Origin: Rhodocyclaceae bacterium
GTDB lineage: Bacteria > Pseudomonadota > Gammaproteobacteria > Burkholderiales > Rhodocyclaceae
Reading direction: 5' to 3'
Assembly: GCA_020849155.1 (NCBI GenBank)
Contig: JADLGU010000344.1
Location: 1-5,867, forward strand
Length of the DNA stretch: 5,867 bases
Made by a program: the position numbers and the translations under genes. Positions 1-4,605 of the stretch are shown here, piece by piece (position 1 is the first letter of the stretch; each line of letters starts with the position of its first letter). A model generated the notes under the pieces. That model searched no databases and was not told where the DNA came from. It was given only the letters and a program-made list of their open reading frames with translations.

Positions 1-334
1 CAGCACCGATGTCGCCCAGGGCATGGCCTTCATGGTCTGGCTGACGCTGCTGCTGTTCCTCGACCTGATCCTGCTCGGCGTCATGATCCAGGAAAGGGTG
101 CGACCGGAAGTGGCGGTGGGCATCGCCCTGGCCAACCCGCTGCAGGTGTTCCGCACCGCCGCGCTGGCGCTGTTCGACCCGCAGCTGATCGTGCTCGGCC
201 CCTCGGCCTTCGTCATCCTCGACACCTTCGGCGCCACCGGCTACAAGTTCTTCGCCGTGCTCTACCCGGCGGCGGTCGGCGCGCTGGCGGCCGGCGCCGG
301 CTACCTCGTCTTCCGGCGCGGCGACCTGCCATGA
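1..334 (+). CDS. nosY: NosY-like ABC transporter permease, 3' end only
   Basis: This is the C-terminal part of an integral membrane protein; the frame is open from the first full codon at 2 and the start lies outside the window. Seen: a hydrophobic helix (VWLTLLLFLDLILLGVMI), a loop with NPLQVFR, a second hydrophobic stretch around LIVLGPSAFVIL, a final helix (FFAVLYPAAVGALAAGAGYLVF) and a short basic tail, FRRGDLP. The NP..(Y/F)R loop and FRR-x-DL tail are what I know from the end of NosY, the permease that works with the NosF ATPase and periplasmic NosD in maturing the copper centre of nitrous oxide reductase. The TGA stop overlaps the next start codon as ATGA, so translation is probably coupled. 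Another ABC-2 type permease cannot be excluded from this fragment; the napHB genes nearby support a denitrification role. Confidence 0.68.
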   Translation, partial: STDVAQGMAFMVWLTLLLFLDLILLGVMIQERVRPEVAVGIALANPLQVFRTAALALFDPQLIVLGPSAFVILDTFGATGYKFFAVLYPAAVGALAAGAGYLVFRRGDLP

Positions 335-828
335 GCGGGCGGCGCCTGCTTTTGGCGGCGGCGCTGCTCTGGCTGCCGCTGACGGCCGCGGCGGCGGACG
401 CGGCGGCGCTGTTCGCCGCGACGCTGCACGACCTCGACGACAAGCCCTTCGCCCTGGCGCAGCTGAAGGGCAGGCCGCTGATCGTGAACTTCTGGGCGCG
501 CTGGTGCGGCCCCTGCAAGAAGGAGATCCCCGAACTCGCCGCCGCCCACGACAAGTACGCGAAAAATGGCCTCGTCGTCGTCGGCATCGCGCTCGACGAC
601 AAGGTCGAGGCGACCAGGGATTTCGCCAAGGCCTACGAGATGCGCTACACCGGACTCCTCGCCAAGGAAGGCGGCATCGCCCTGATGCAGGCCAGCGGCA
701 ATCCGAAGGCGGTGGTGCCGTTCACCCTCGTCATCGACCGCCACGGCATCGTCGTCGACAGTAAACTGGGGGCCATGAGCCACGCCGAGATCGAAGCCGC
801 CGCCAGGCGGATTCTGGGAACGAAATGA
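331..828 (+). CDS. TlpA/ResA-type periplasmic thiol-disulfide oxidoreductase
   Basis: The 165-residue protein has a basic, hydrophobic signal peptide (residues 1 to about 22, probable cleavage near AAA-DA) and a thioredoxin fold. The active site WCGPC is at residues 58-62 (Cys59, Cys62), preceded by the strand LIVNFWAR, and the cis-proline is probably Pro130 in VVPFTLVID. The GIALDD segment near 85-90 and the short length fit the TlpA/ResA/CcmG group, which reduces disulfides or metal-site cysteines in the periplasm. It starts inside the nosY stop codon (4-base overlap) and its own stop overlaps the next gene. From this context I infer a role in redox maintenance of copper or cytochrome c sites during nitrous oxide reductase assembly; the exact partner is unknown. 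No downstream start keeps the whole signal peptide, so the ATG at 331 is preferred. Confidence 0.88.
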   Translation: MSGRRLLLAAALLWLPLTAAAADAAALFAATLHDLDDKPFALAQLKGRPLIVNFWARWCGPCKKEIPELAAAHDKYAKNGLVVVGIALDDKVEATRDFAKAYEMRYTGLLAKEGGIALMQASGNPKAVVPFTLVIDRHGIVVDSKLGAMSHAEIEAAARRILGTK

Positions 829-1775
829 TGCCGCCGCCCGCCGAACCGACCCTCGCCGCCTTCCCCAACCCGTTCCTGCGCTATTTCGCGGCGACGCGCC
901 CGCCCTTCCTCAGCGTCACCTTCGCCGCCTGCCTGGTGGGGCTGGCCACCGCCGCGCTCGACGGCGCCATGCTGCGCCCGGCCGCCGCCTTCTTCACGGT
1001 GTTCTTCGCCCTCGTCGCGCACGCCGGCATCAATGTGCTCAACGACTACTACGACGCGCTCAACGGCACCGACGCCGCCAACACCGAGCGCCAGTTCCCG
1101 TTCACCGGCGGCAGCCGCTTCATCCAGAACGGCGTGCTCGGCCTGGCGGCGGCCGGCCGCTTCGGCTACGCCCTGCTCGCCGCGGTGATTCCCGCCGGCC
1201 TGTGGCTGGCGTGGACCTCGGCCGGCGGCCTCATCTGGATCGGCCTGGCCGGCCTGTTCGTCGGCTGGGCCTACTCGGCGCCGCCCTTCAAGCTGATGAG
1301 CCGCGGTTGGGGCGAACTGGCGGTGGCCTGCGGCTGGCTGATCGTCGTCGTCGGCGCGGATTACGTGCAGCGCGGCGCCTTCTCGGCGCTGCCCTTCGTC
1401 GCCGGCCTGCCCTACGCGCTGCACGTCGCCAACGGGCTGTTCATCAACCAGTTCCCCGACTACCGGGCCGACGCCGCCACCGGCAAGCGCAACTGGGTGG
1501 TGCGCCTGGGCCCCGCCCGCGCGCGCTACGGCTATCCGCTGATCGTCGGCACGGCTTACGGCTGGCTGATCGGTTCGGTCATCCTGGGCGCCCTGCCGTG
1601 GACCGCGCTCATCGCGCTGGCCGCGCTGGCGCCGGCGCTGGCGGCGACGAAAGGCCTGCTCGCCCACGCCGCCCAGCCGGCGCAGCTCGTGCCGGCGATC
1701 CGCGCCACCATCGGCGCGGCGATGCTGCACGGCATCCTGCTCGCCGTCGGGCTGGCCGCCGCGCGTCTGTTCTGA
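825..1775 (+). CDS. UbiA-superfamily prenyltransferase, MenA-like
   Basis: The product is a 316-residue polytopic membrane protein with about eight hydrophobic segments. The first Asp-rich prenyl-diphosphate/Mg site is NDYYDALNGTD at residues 73-83 and the second is DYRADAATGKRNWVVRLG at 212-229. The NDYYD...GTD plus TGKR...VRLG pair is typical of 1,4-dihydroxy-2-naphthoate polyprenyltransferase (MenA) rather than UbiA (NDxxDRxxD) or haem O synthase. The family reaction is transfer of a polyprenyl chain to an aromatic acceptor to make a membrane quinone precursor; the actual acceptor is not provable here. The start overlaps the thioredoxin stop (ATGATG; the second ATG at 828 is an equally possible start). 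A quinone-type prenyltransferase in a nos operon is unusual and may tie quinol supply to N2O respiration, which is inference. Confidence 0.85.
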   Translation: MMPPPAEPTLAAFPNPFLRYFAATRPPFLSVTFAACLVGLATAALDGAMLRPAAAFFTVFFALVAHAGINVLNDYYDALNGTDAANTERQFPFTGGSRFIQNGVLGLAAAGRFGYALLAAVIPAGLWLAWTSAGGLIWIGLAGLFVGWAYSAPPFKLMSRGWGELAVACGWLIVVVGADYVQRGAFSALPFVAGLPYALHVANGLFINQFPDYRADAATGKRNWVVRLGPARARYGYPLIVGTAYGWLIGSVILGALPWTALIALAALAPALAATKGLLAHAAQPAQLVPAIRATIGAAMLHGILLAVGLAAARLF

Positions 1776-1783
1776 GCGCCGCG

Positions 1784-2068
1784 ATGGCCGCCTACCTCAT
1801 CGGCCACATCAAGATCAAAGACCCGCTGAAGTGGGAGACCTACCGCGACCAGGTGCCGGCGACGCTGGCGCCGTGGAACGCCGAGCTGGTGTTCCGCGGC
1901 AAGGCCTTCGCCGTGCTCGGCGGCGAACACGCCCACACCGACACCGTGGTGATCCGCTTCCCCGACCCCGCATCGTTGCGCGGCTGGTTCGAATCGCCGG
2001 CCTACCAGGCGCTGATCCCCCTGCGCCAGCAGGCGGCCGAGGTGACCCTGATCGGCTACGAGGCCTGA
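1784..2068 (+). CDS. DUF1330 family protein
   Basis: This is a 94-residue soluble protein of the ferredoxin-like alpha+beta barrel type. It opens with the strand YLIGHIKIKDP, continues with WETYRDQVPATLAPWNAELVFRG, and ends with the conserved block RGWFESPAYQALIPLRQQAAEVTLIGYE. The WFESPAYQAL...R signature near residues 68-81 is the hallmark of DUF1330. The family has no settled biochemical role; members are dimeric and resemble antibiotic-monooxygenase/EthD-type folds. The ATG at 1784 is 8 bases after the prenyltransferase stop, with only a weak ribosome site, so expression probably relies on coupling with the upstream gene. It is the last gene of the left operon. A longer frame opens upstream inside the prenyltransferase gene, but its extra part is a shadow. 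Confidence 0.85.
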   Translation: MAAYLIGHIKIKDPLKWETYRDQVPATLAPWNAELVFRGKAFAVLGGEHAHTDTVVIRFPDPASLRGWFESPAYQALIPLRQQAAEVTLIGYEA

Positions 2069-2070
2069 GC

Positions 2071-2103
2071 CGGAAAAAGTCGGTCTCCGCAGGACGGCGA
2101 TAT
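2071..2103 (+). repeat. 33-bp direct repeat, copy R1
   Basis: This 33-bp stretch starts CGGAAAAAGTCGG and ends CAGGACGGCGATAT. It is identical to the copy at 3167-3199, in the same orientation. It begins 2 bases after the DUF1330 stop codon. No strong hairpin is visible; there is only a 3-bp GTC/GAC stem with a 7-nt loop. Flanks on both sides differ from those of the second copy, so the duplicated block is limited to these 33 bases. Confidence 0.93.
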
Positions 2104-2160
2104 GTTTCGGGAGAGATCCAGGCCATAAGCGGACTTCCGATAGGCCCGCGCAAGGCCGAT
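2104..2160. other. Short spacer between repeat R1 and the regulator promoter
   Basis: I see no gene, clear terminator or repeat here. The left operon has no recognisable intrinsic terminator after its last stop codon at 2068, so read-through into this spacer is possible. Confidence 0.5.
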
Positions 2161-2217
2161 CATATGGGCAATATATTGACCAATACTATAAATTATGGTT
2201 AATATTGTGACCATATG
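2161..2217 (+). promoter_or_regulatory. Nested inverted repeats, likely autoregulatory operator of the XRE gene
   Basis: This AT-rich island in a GC-rich window has outer arms CATATGG (2161-2167) and CCATATG (2211-2217), which are perfect inverted copies; the right arm contains the start codon at 2215. Inner arms CAATATATTGACC (2169-2181) and GGTTAATATTGTG (2198-2210) are imperfect inverted copies of each other. The arms bracket the putative promoter elements and the start codon. I infer that the XRE protein encoded immediately downstream binds here and represses itself; binding is not shown by sequence alone. Confidence 0.6.
2176..2205 (+). promoter_or_regulatory. Putative sigma-70 promoter of the XRE gene
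   Basis: TTGACC (2176-2181) is a 5/6 match to the -35 box, followed after 18 bases by TAATAT (2200-2205) as the -10. This places the transcription start at about 2211-2213, only a few bases before the ATG at 2215. An alternative -10 is TATAAA at 2187-2192, which lacks a good -35. No Shine-Dalgarno sequence precedes the ATG, so the mRNA may be leaderless or nearly so. Confidence 0.45.
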
Positions 2218-2913
2218 AGCGCTTCGGAAATCAGCCCCATCCTGGAACGCCAGTTGTTGCTGCAACTGGGCGACCGGCTCAAACGCCTGCGCAAGGCGCA
2301 GGGCATTGGCACGGTCGAGATGGCCGCGCGCGCCGGCATCGCCCGCAATACCCTGCGGGCCGTCGAAGCCGGCGATCCGGCTCCCTCCATCGGCACCTAC
2401 CTGCGCGTGATGTCCATCCTCGGCATCGGCGGCGAGCTGGCGCTGCTGGCCGGAGACACCCTGCAGCCGGCGCCGGCGGATTCCGCCGCGGCGCGATCCC
2501 GGCGCGCGGCGCCGATCGTGCAGGTGCGCGTCTCGGCGGACGACGCAAGGCACCGGCTTCAGGACCTGCAAAGCCTGGCGCTCCACGAGGAAGCGGTGCG
2601 GCTGGCCAAGGCCGACCCGGCACTGGTGCTGCAGGCCCAGGACACCGCCCGGCGCTGGCTCGCCACCGGCGACGCGCGCTCCGCGCTCCTGTGGCGCGAG
2701 TGGCAGCGCATTCTGGCTGCGGGCGCCTGGCGCAAGGCGCTCGGCCGCACGCGCCATGCCCAGCAACTGCGGCAGGCCTCGCCGCTCGTCACCATCCTTC
2801 CGGAAGCGGTGCGCCGGCGCATCCTGAAGCAAGTGAGCGATCTTAAAAACGGGATCGTGATCGGCAGCGCGCCGGGAACGCCGCTGAACGGGCGAGACCA
2901 GGAGACGCCATGA
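2215..2913 (+). CDS. XRE-family HTH regulator with C-terminal antitoxin-like domain
   Basis: The product is a 232-residue soluble protein. Residues 17-80 form a HipB/XRE helix-turn-helix domain (LGDRLKRLRKAQG, then MAARAGIARNTLRAVEAGDPAPSIGTYLRVMSILGI; recognition helix about 44-53). An Ala/Arg-rich linker spans about 81-112. The C-terminal domain (113-208) has the pattern LHEEAVRLAKADP, RWLATGD, WREWQRIL, LRQASPLVTIL and a closing R-rich helix. I recognise that pattern from regulators paired with toxin-like partners such as nucleotidyltransferases; this is memory, not a search result. It is not a plain HipB, which lacks this second domain. The start is chosen because ATG 2215 sits at the end of an operator-like island, although there is no Shine-Dalgarno sequence. 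Its stop overlaps the start of a small downstream gene (ATGA). The unit lies between two identical direct repeats, suggesting acquisition as a cassette. Confidence 0.82.
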   Translation: MSASEISPILERQLLLQLGDRLKRLRKAQGIGTVEMAARAGIARNTLRAVEAGDPAPSIGTYLRVMSILGIGGELALLAGDTLQPAPADSAAARSRRAAPIVQVRVSADDARHRLQDLQSLALHEEAVRLAKADPALVLQAQDTARRWLATGDARSALLWREWQRILAAGAWRKALGRTRHAQQLRQASPLVTILPEAVRRRILKQVSDLKNGIVIGSAPGTPLNGRDQETP

Positions 2914-3069
2914 CGCTGGAAGAACTAGACACACGTTACGCCGGCGCAGGTGCTGGAGTTGGTACCGACCATGCCCGTCGACGACAAGGCGCAGCGAACG
3001 CTGCGCGCGACGATTCGCCGCTGGGCGAAGGCCGTACGAGACGCCGGTCACGACGTTCCGGAAGCGTGA
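2910..3069 (+). pseudogene. Small partner gene of the XRE regulator, broken by a one-base frameshift
   Basis: A good Shine-Dalgarno AGGAG (2900-2904) sits 5 bases before ATG 2910, which overlaps the XRE stop as ATGA; both argue for a real coupled gene. The frame opens as MTLEELDTRYA. After GCC at 2940-2942 the sensible coding signal jumps one base: from 2944 the shifted frame reads AQVLELVPTMPVDDKAQ, then RTLRATIRRWAKAVRDAGHD and VPEA, stop TGA at 3067-3069. Removing one G near 2943-2944 would give an intact acidic/basic 52-residue protein. The unshifted frame runs on to 3218 but becomes Arg/Ser-rich, unlike real coding. I do not recognise the family. It could be a small cognate partner or the N-terminal remnant of a longer toxin-type protein. 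A sequencing error is a simple alternative. Confidence 0.62.
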
Positions 3070-3311
3070 GCAGCATCCGCTCGCCGTATTCCGGAGACTG
3101 CCTTTATCGGGGCGCCGATATCCGAGGCTTCTGCGCGATCGCCAGCTCCCGCTTGTGCGGAGCCGGCGGAAAAAGTCGGTCTCCGCAGGACGGCGATATC
3201 CATTCGTATAATCAATAGGGCCTGACTGGGTTGGGCTGACTGGAAGCGCGTGAAGCGCGAGGCGGCCTGAATGCGAAAGGCGCGCGGTCATGTCCGGGAA
3301 AGCGGCAAACG
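3070..3311. other. Spacer holding repeat R2 and a short hairpin; no gene supported
   Basis: Between the broken small gene and the next gene I see a 6-bp perfect inverted repeat TATCGG/CCGATA (3105-3110 and 3115-3120, loop GGCG), which has no T-run after it and so is not a standard terminator. Repeat R2 is at 3167-3199. A TATAAT hexamer at 3207-3212 lacks a matching -35. A short tandem GAAGCGCG pair lies at 3243-3259. Open frames crossing this stretch look like shadows. Confidence 0.5.
3167..3199 (+). repeat. 33-bp direct repeat, copy R2
   Basis: This copy is identical over all 33 bases to 2071-2103 and in the same orientation. It lies 97 bases after the stop of the frameshifted small gene. 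The distance from the start of R1 to the start of R2 is 1096 bp, enclosing exactly the XRE gene, its operator and its broken partner. Confidence 0.93.
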
Positions 3312-3587
3312 ATGACTGACGATTGCGACTACTGCCGCCAATGGAACCTGGCGCATCCCGCGGCCGAGCCGCGCACCTCGTGCGGCCCGTGCGCCGTCTG
3401 CCAGGCGCCGGGACATCTCAAGGCCCACCCGAGGCAGCCGACCAGCCTCTGTCTTTGCCGGGCGCACCGGGAAGAACTCCATGCCTCCGGTTATCACTTC
3501 GAGCTCTATCACCTGATCTACCTGGTAATCCTCGGCATCGCAGCGATCCAGGTCTATCCGCTTGTCGCCCGGCTTTGGGGCGGCTGA
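3312..3587 (+). CDS. Hypothetical 91-residue Cys-rich protein with C-terminal membrane anchor
   Basis: I do not recognise this family. The N-terminal half (about residues 1-58) is soluble and rich in metal-ligand residues: CDYC at 5-8, CGPCAVC at 24-30, CLC at 47-49, and His35, His39, His52 and His57. The spacing suggests one or two zinc-type sites, or possibly a redox cysteine cluster. Residues 66 to about 87 (YHLIYLVILGIAAIQVYPLV) form a single membrane helix ending in ARLWGG. Codon use is GC3-rich like the neighbours, and cysteine pairs recur in one frame, which favours real coding. The ATG at 3312 has only a weak GGGAA ribosome site about 11 bases upstream; the ATG at 3290 is out of frame. 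It stands alone between the repeat-flanked regulator unit and a gene-free stretch, so context gives no role. Confidence 0.62.
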   Translation: MTDDCDYCRQWNLAHPAAEPRTSCGPCAVCQAPGHLKAHPRQPTSLCLCRAHREELHASGYHFELYHLIYLVILGIAAIQVYPLVARLWGG

Positions 3588-3814
3588 TTTGTTTCATGAG
3601 GGAGGCTATCGGCCAATGGAGCGGTCGTTTGCAGTTTCCCCCGAAAGCAGCCGTGCAGACGCTCGCAGTGCGATCCGCGCGGCTCATGATTTGGCCCGTC
3701 CAGGGCCGACTGGCTGGGCATCCGTATCGGTTTTCCCGCCGTTATCGCCGATGGTGAAGAAGAACGGACGAAAGGCCGCGCAGGCCGGCATTCCATGATG
3801 GCATCTCCCTGGCC
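3588..3814. other. Intergenic stretch with no convincing gene
   Basis: This is about 225 bases between the Cys-rich protein gene and the brnTA promoter. Open frames exist on both strands (for example 3562-3798 on + and 3554-3796 on -), but none has a ribosome site, a recognisable motif or a consistent codon pattern. No terminator hairpin with a T-run is seen for the upstream gene. It may hold decayed sequence from an earlier insertion, but I cannot assign it. Confidence 0.5.
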
Positions 3815-3843
3815 TTGACAGCCGTATTTAATGTAGCTACATT
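3815..3843 (+). promoter_or_regulatory. Putative brnTA promoter
   Basis: A perfect -35 hexamer TTGACA (3815-3820) is followed after exactly 17 bases by TACATT (3838-3843; 4/6 match) as the -10. The expected transcription start is near 3849-3851, which is the brnT start codon itself. An alternative -10, TTTAAT at 3827-3832, matches better but has no -35 partner. Confidence 0.6.
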
Positions 3844-3846
3844 AAA
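3827..3846. promoter_or_regulatory. 20-bp perfect palindrome, likely BrnA operator
   Basis: TTTAATGTAGCTACATTAAA is a perfect 20-bp palindrome. It covers the proposed -10 box and ends two bases before the brnT ATG. BrnTA modules are known to be autorepressed by the BrnA ribbon-helix-helix antitoxin, with or without BrnT, at palindromic sites in the promoter; this is the obvious site here. That BrnA binds it is inference. Confidence 0.8.
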
Positions 3847-3848
3847 GC

Positions 3849-4118
3849 ATGCGCATCGAGTTCGATCTCGCCAAGGACCTCTCTAACCAATTGAAGCACG
3901 GTCTGTCTTTGTCCTTGGCCAGCGAACTCGACTGGGAAGCCGCGTTGGTGTGGATCGATGAACGGTTTGAGTACGGCGAAACGCGAATGATTGCGCTCGC
4001 CCCGAAAACCGAAATCCTGTGCTACGTGGCGTTTGTGGATCGTGGCAACGTGCGAAGGATCATCAGCCTTCGCCGCGCCAATCGTCGCGAGGTCAAATAC
4101 TATGTCCAAAATTTCTAG
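3849..4118 (+). CDS. brnT: BrnT family toxin (ribonuclease) of a type II toxin-antitoxin module
   Basis: The 89-residue product is full length for the BrnT (DUF497) family, which has a RelE-like RNase fold that cleaves RNA and arrests translation until bound by BrnA. Family marks seen: the N-terminal strand IEFDLAK with SNQLKHGLSLSLASE (residues 12-26, including the K-H-G of the usual N-x-x-K-H-G), the central strands RMIALAPK and ILCYVAFVDRGNVRR, and the C-terminal RIISLRRANRREVKYY (70-85), matching the family's RIISAR-A-RE block. No residue that I know as key is obviously missing, so it is likely functional. There is no Shine-Dalgarno sequence before ATG 3849, and the predicted transcription start coincides with it, which suggests a leaderless mRNA. 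The gene overlaps brnA by 17 bases. Confidence 0.9.
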   Translation: MRIEFDLAKDLSNQLKHGLSLSLASELDWEAALVWIDERFEYGETRMIALAPKTEILCYVAFVDRGNVRRIISLRRANRREVKYYVQNF

Positions 4119-4401
4119 GCGTCCCACGGTTCGTATGCCTACGGCCGAGGAAGACAAGGCCATTACTGCGGCAGCCCGGAGCGACCCCGATGCGCTGCCG
4201 CTGACGCCAAAGCAACTCAATGCCATGGTTCCCCTGGCTTCCGTGCGTGGACGCCCAAGGTCCGCGAACAAGAAGTTGCTCGTGTCGGTACGTTACAGCC
4301 CCGAGGTCATTGCCTACTTCAAGTCCACCGGTGAAGGTTGGCAGTCCCTGATGGACAGCGTTCTTCGTAAGTACGTGGCGCGTCATTCTCGCAGTGCGTA
4401 G
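4102..4401 (+). CDS. brnA: BrnA family antitoxin, ribbon-helix-helix
   Basis: The product is a 99-residue antitoxin encoded after its toxin, in the usual brnTA order. The first half (MSKISRRPTVRMPTAEEDKA, then an acidic/Ala stretch and DALPLTPKQLNAM) is the flexible toxin-binding part; the C-terminal half (about 56-94) is the DNA-binding domain, with the strand KKLLVSVRYSPEVIAYFKSTG and helix GWQSLMDSVLRKYV matching the BrnA GWQ-x-x-(I/M)-(N/D)-x-(V/A)-LR-x-YV ending. ATG 4102 is chosen because GAGG (4089-4092) lies 9 bases upstream and the protein then has family length; the frame opens further upstream inside brnT but has no support there. Overlap with brnT implies translational coupling. 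It neutralises BrnT and is expected to repress the shared promoter. Confidence 0.88.
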   Translation: MSKISRRPTVRMPTAEEDKAITAAARSDPDALPLTPKQLNAMVPLASVRGRPRSANKKLLVSVRYSPEVIAYFKSTGEGWQSLMDSVLRKYVARHSRSA

Positions 4402-4539
4402 CAGTCGATGGCCGCTGACGGTCGCACACCGGGCGATTGGTTTGCGCCGCTCATAAGTCAGGATTGGGTCGGGAGTTTGCGCTCGCCGTCCTGCGCAGAC
4501 TGACTTTTGCCCGCGGGCCCAAGGCCCGGCGCTTGACGC
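4402..4539. other. Convergent spacer between brnA and the nap terminator
   Basis: I see no gene here. The stretch contains the diverged inverted repeat copy R3 (4484-4508) and a 6-bp hairpin CGGGCC/GGCCCG (4514-4519 and 4523-4528, loop CAA) without a T-run on either strand. No intrinsic terminator for brnA in the + direction is recognised. Confidence 0.5.
4484..4508 (-). repeat. Diverged inverted copy R3 of the 33-bp repeat
   Basis: Read on the - strand, these 25 bases match bases 2075-2099 of R1 at 23 of 25 positions, without gaps. The two changes are G to A in AAAAGTC(A)GTCT and C to G in GTCT(G)CGCAG. Similarity fades on both sides. It lies about 30 bases beyond the T-run of the nap terminator, on the nap sense strand. 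Confidence 0.75.
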
Positions 4540-4573
4540 AAAAAGGCCGCGGCCGGCGCTGCCGGTCGCGGCC
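4540..4573 (-). terminator. Intrinsic terminator of the nap operon
   Basis: On the - strand a 13-bp stem (arms 4561-4573 and 4545-4557, one A-C mismatch, loop AGC at 4558-4560) is followed directly by TTTTT (4544-4540). The stem is almost all G/C. It begins 33 bases after the napB stop codon and ends the - strand operon. It has no T-run on the + strand, so it should not act for brnTA. Confidence 0.88.
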
Positions 4574-4605
4574 CGAGCGGACGGAAGGGGGCGCGGCTTA
4601 CTGCC

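Noticed and set aside
645..1730. 361-codon open frame on the - strand
   Set aside because: It is antisense to the thioredoxin and prenyltransferase genes, and its Arg/Gly/Gln-rich low-complexity translation is typical of a shadow frame.
2071..3199. CRISPR array
   Set aside because: Only two exact repeats exist, 1.1 kb apart with a gene between; there is no regular spacer pattern and no cas gene.
2071..3199. Integron gene cassette with attC sites
   Set aside because: No GTTRRRY/RYYYAAC core pair or attC-like imperfect hairpin is seen at the boundaries, and there is no integrase in the window.
2071..3199. Insertion sequence or transposon
   Set aside because: No transposase reading frame and no terminal inverted repeats were found; a 33-bp direct duplication is too long for a target-site duplication.
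2910..3218. Uninterrupted 102-residue frame after the XRE gene taken as a real protein
   Set aside because: After about residue 11 it turns Arg/Ser-rich and runs through repeat R2, whereas the neighbouring frame shows normal amphipathic coding with a stop at 3067-3069; a frameshift explains it better.
2056..3291. Long open frame (411 codons) on the - strand
   Set aside because: It lies antisense to the XRE gene, crosses both direct repeats and has no ribosome site or motif. The XRE frame has clear domains, and GC-rich genes commonly leave long antisense frames.
3562..3798. 78-codon frame on the + strand (and the 80-codon frame opposite it)
   Set aside because: There is no ribosome site, no motif and no codon bias; it also overlaps the end of the Cys-rich protein gene.
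4511..4530. GC hairpin near 4520 as a terminator for brnTA
   Set aside because: The stem is only 6 bp and no T-run follows on the + strand.
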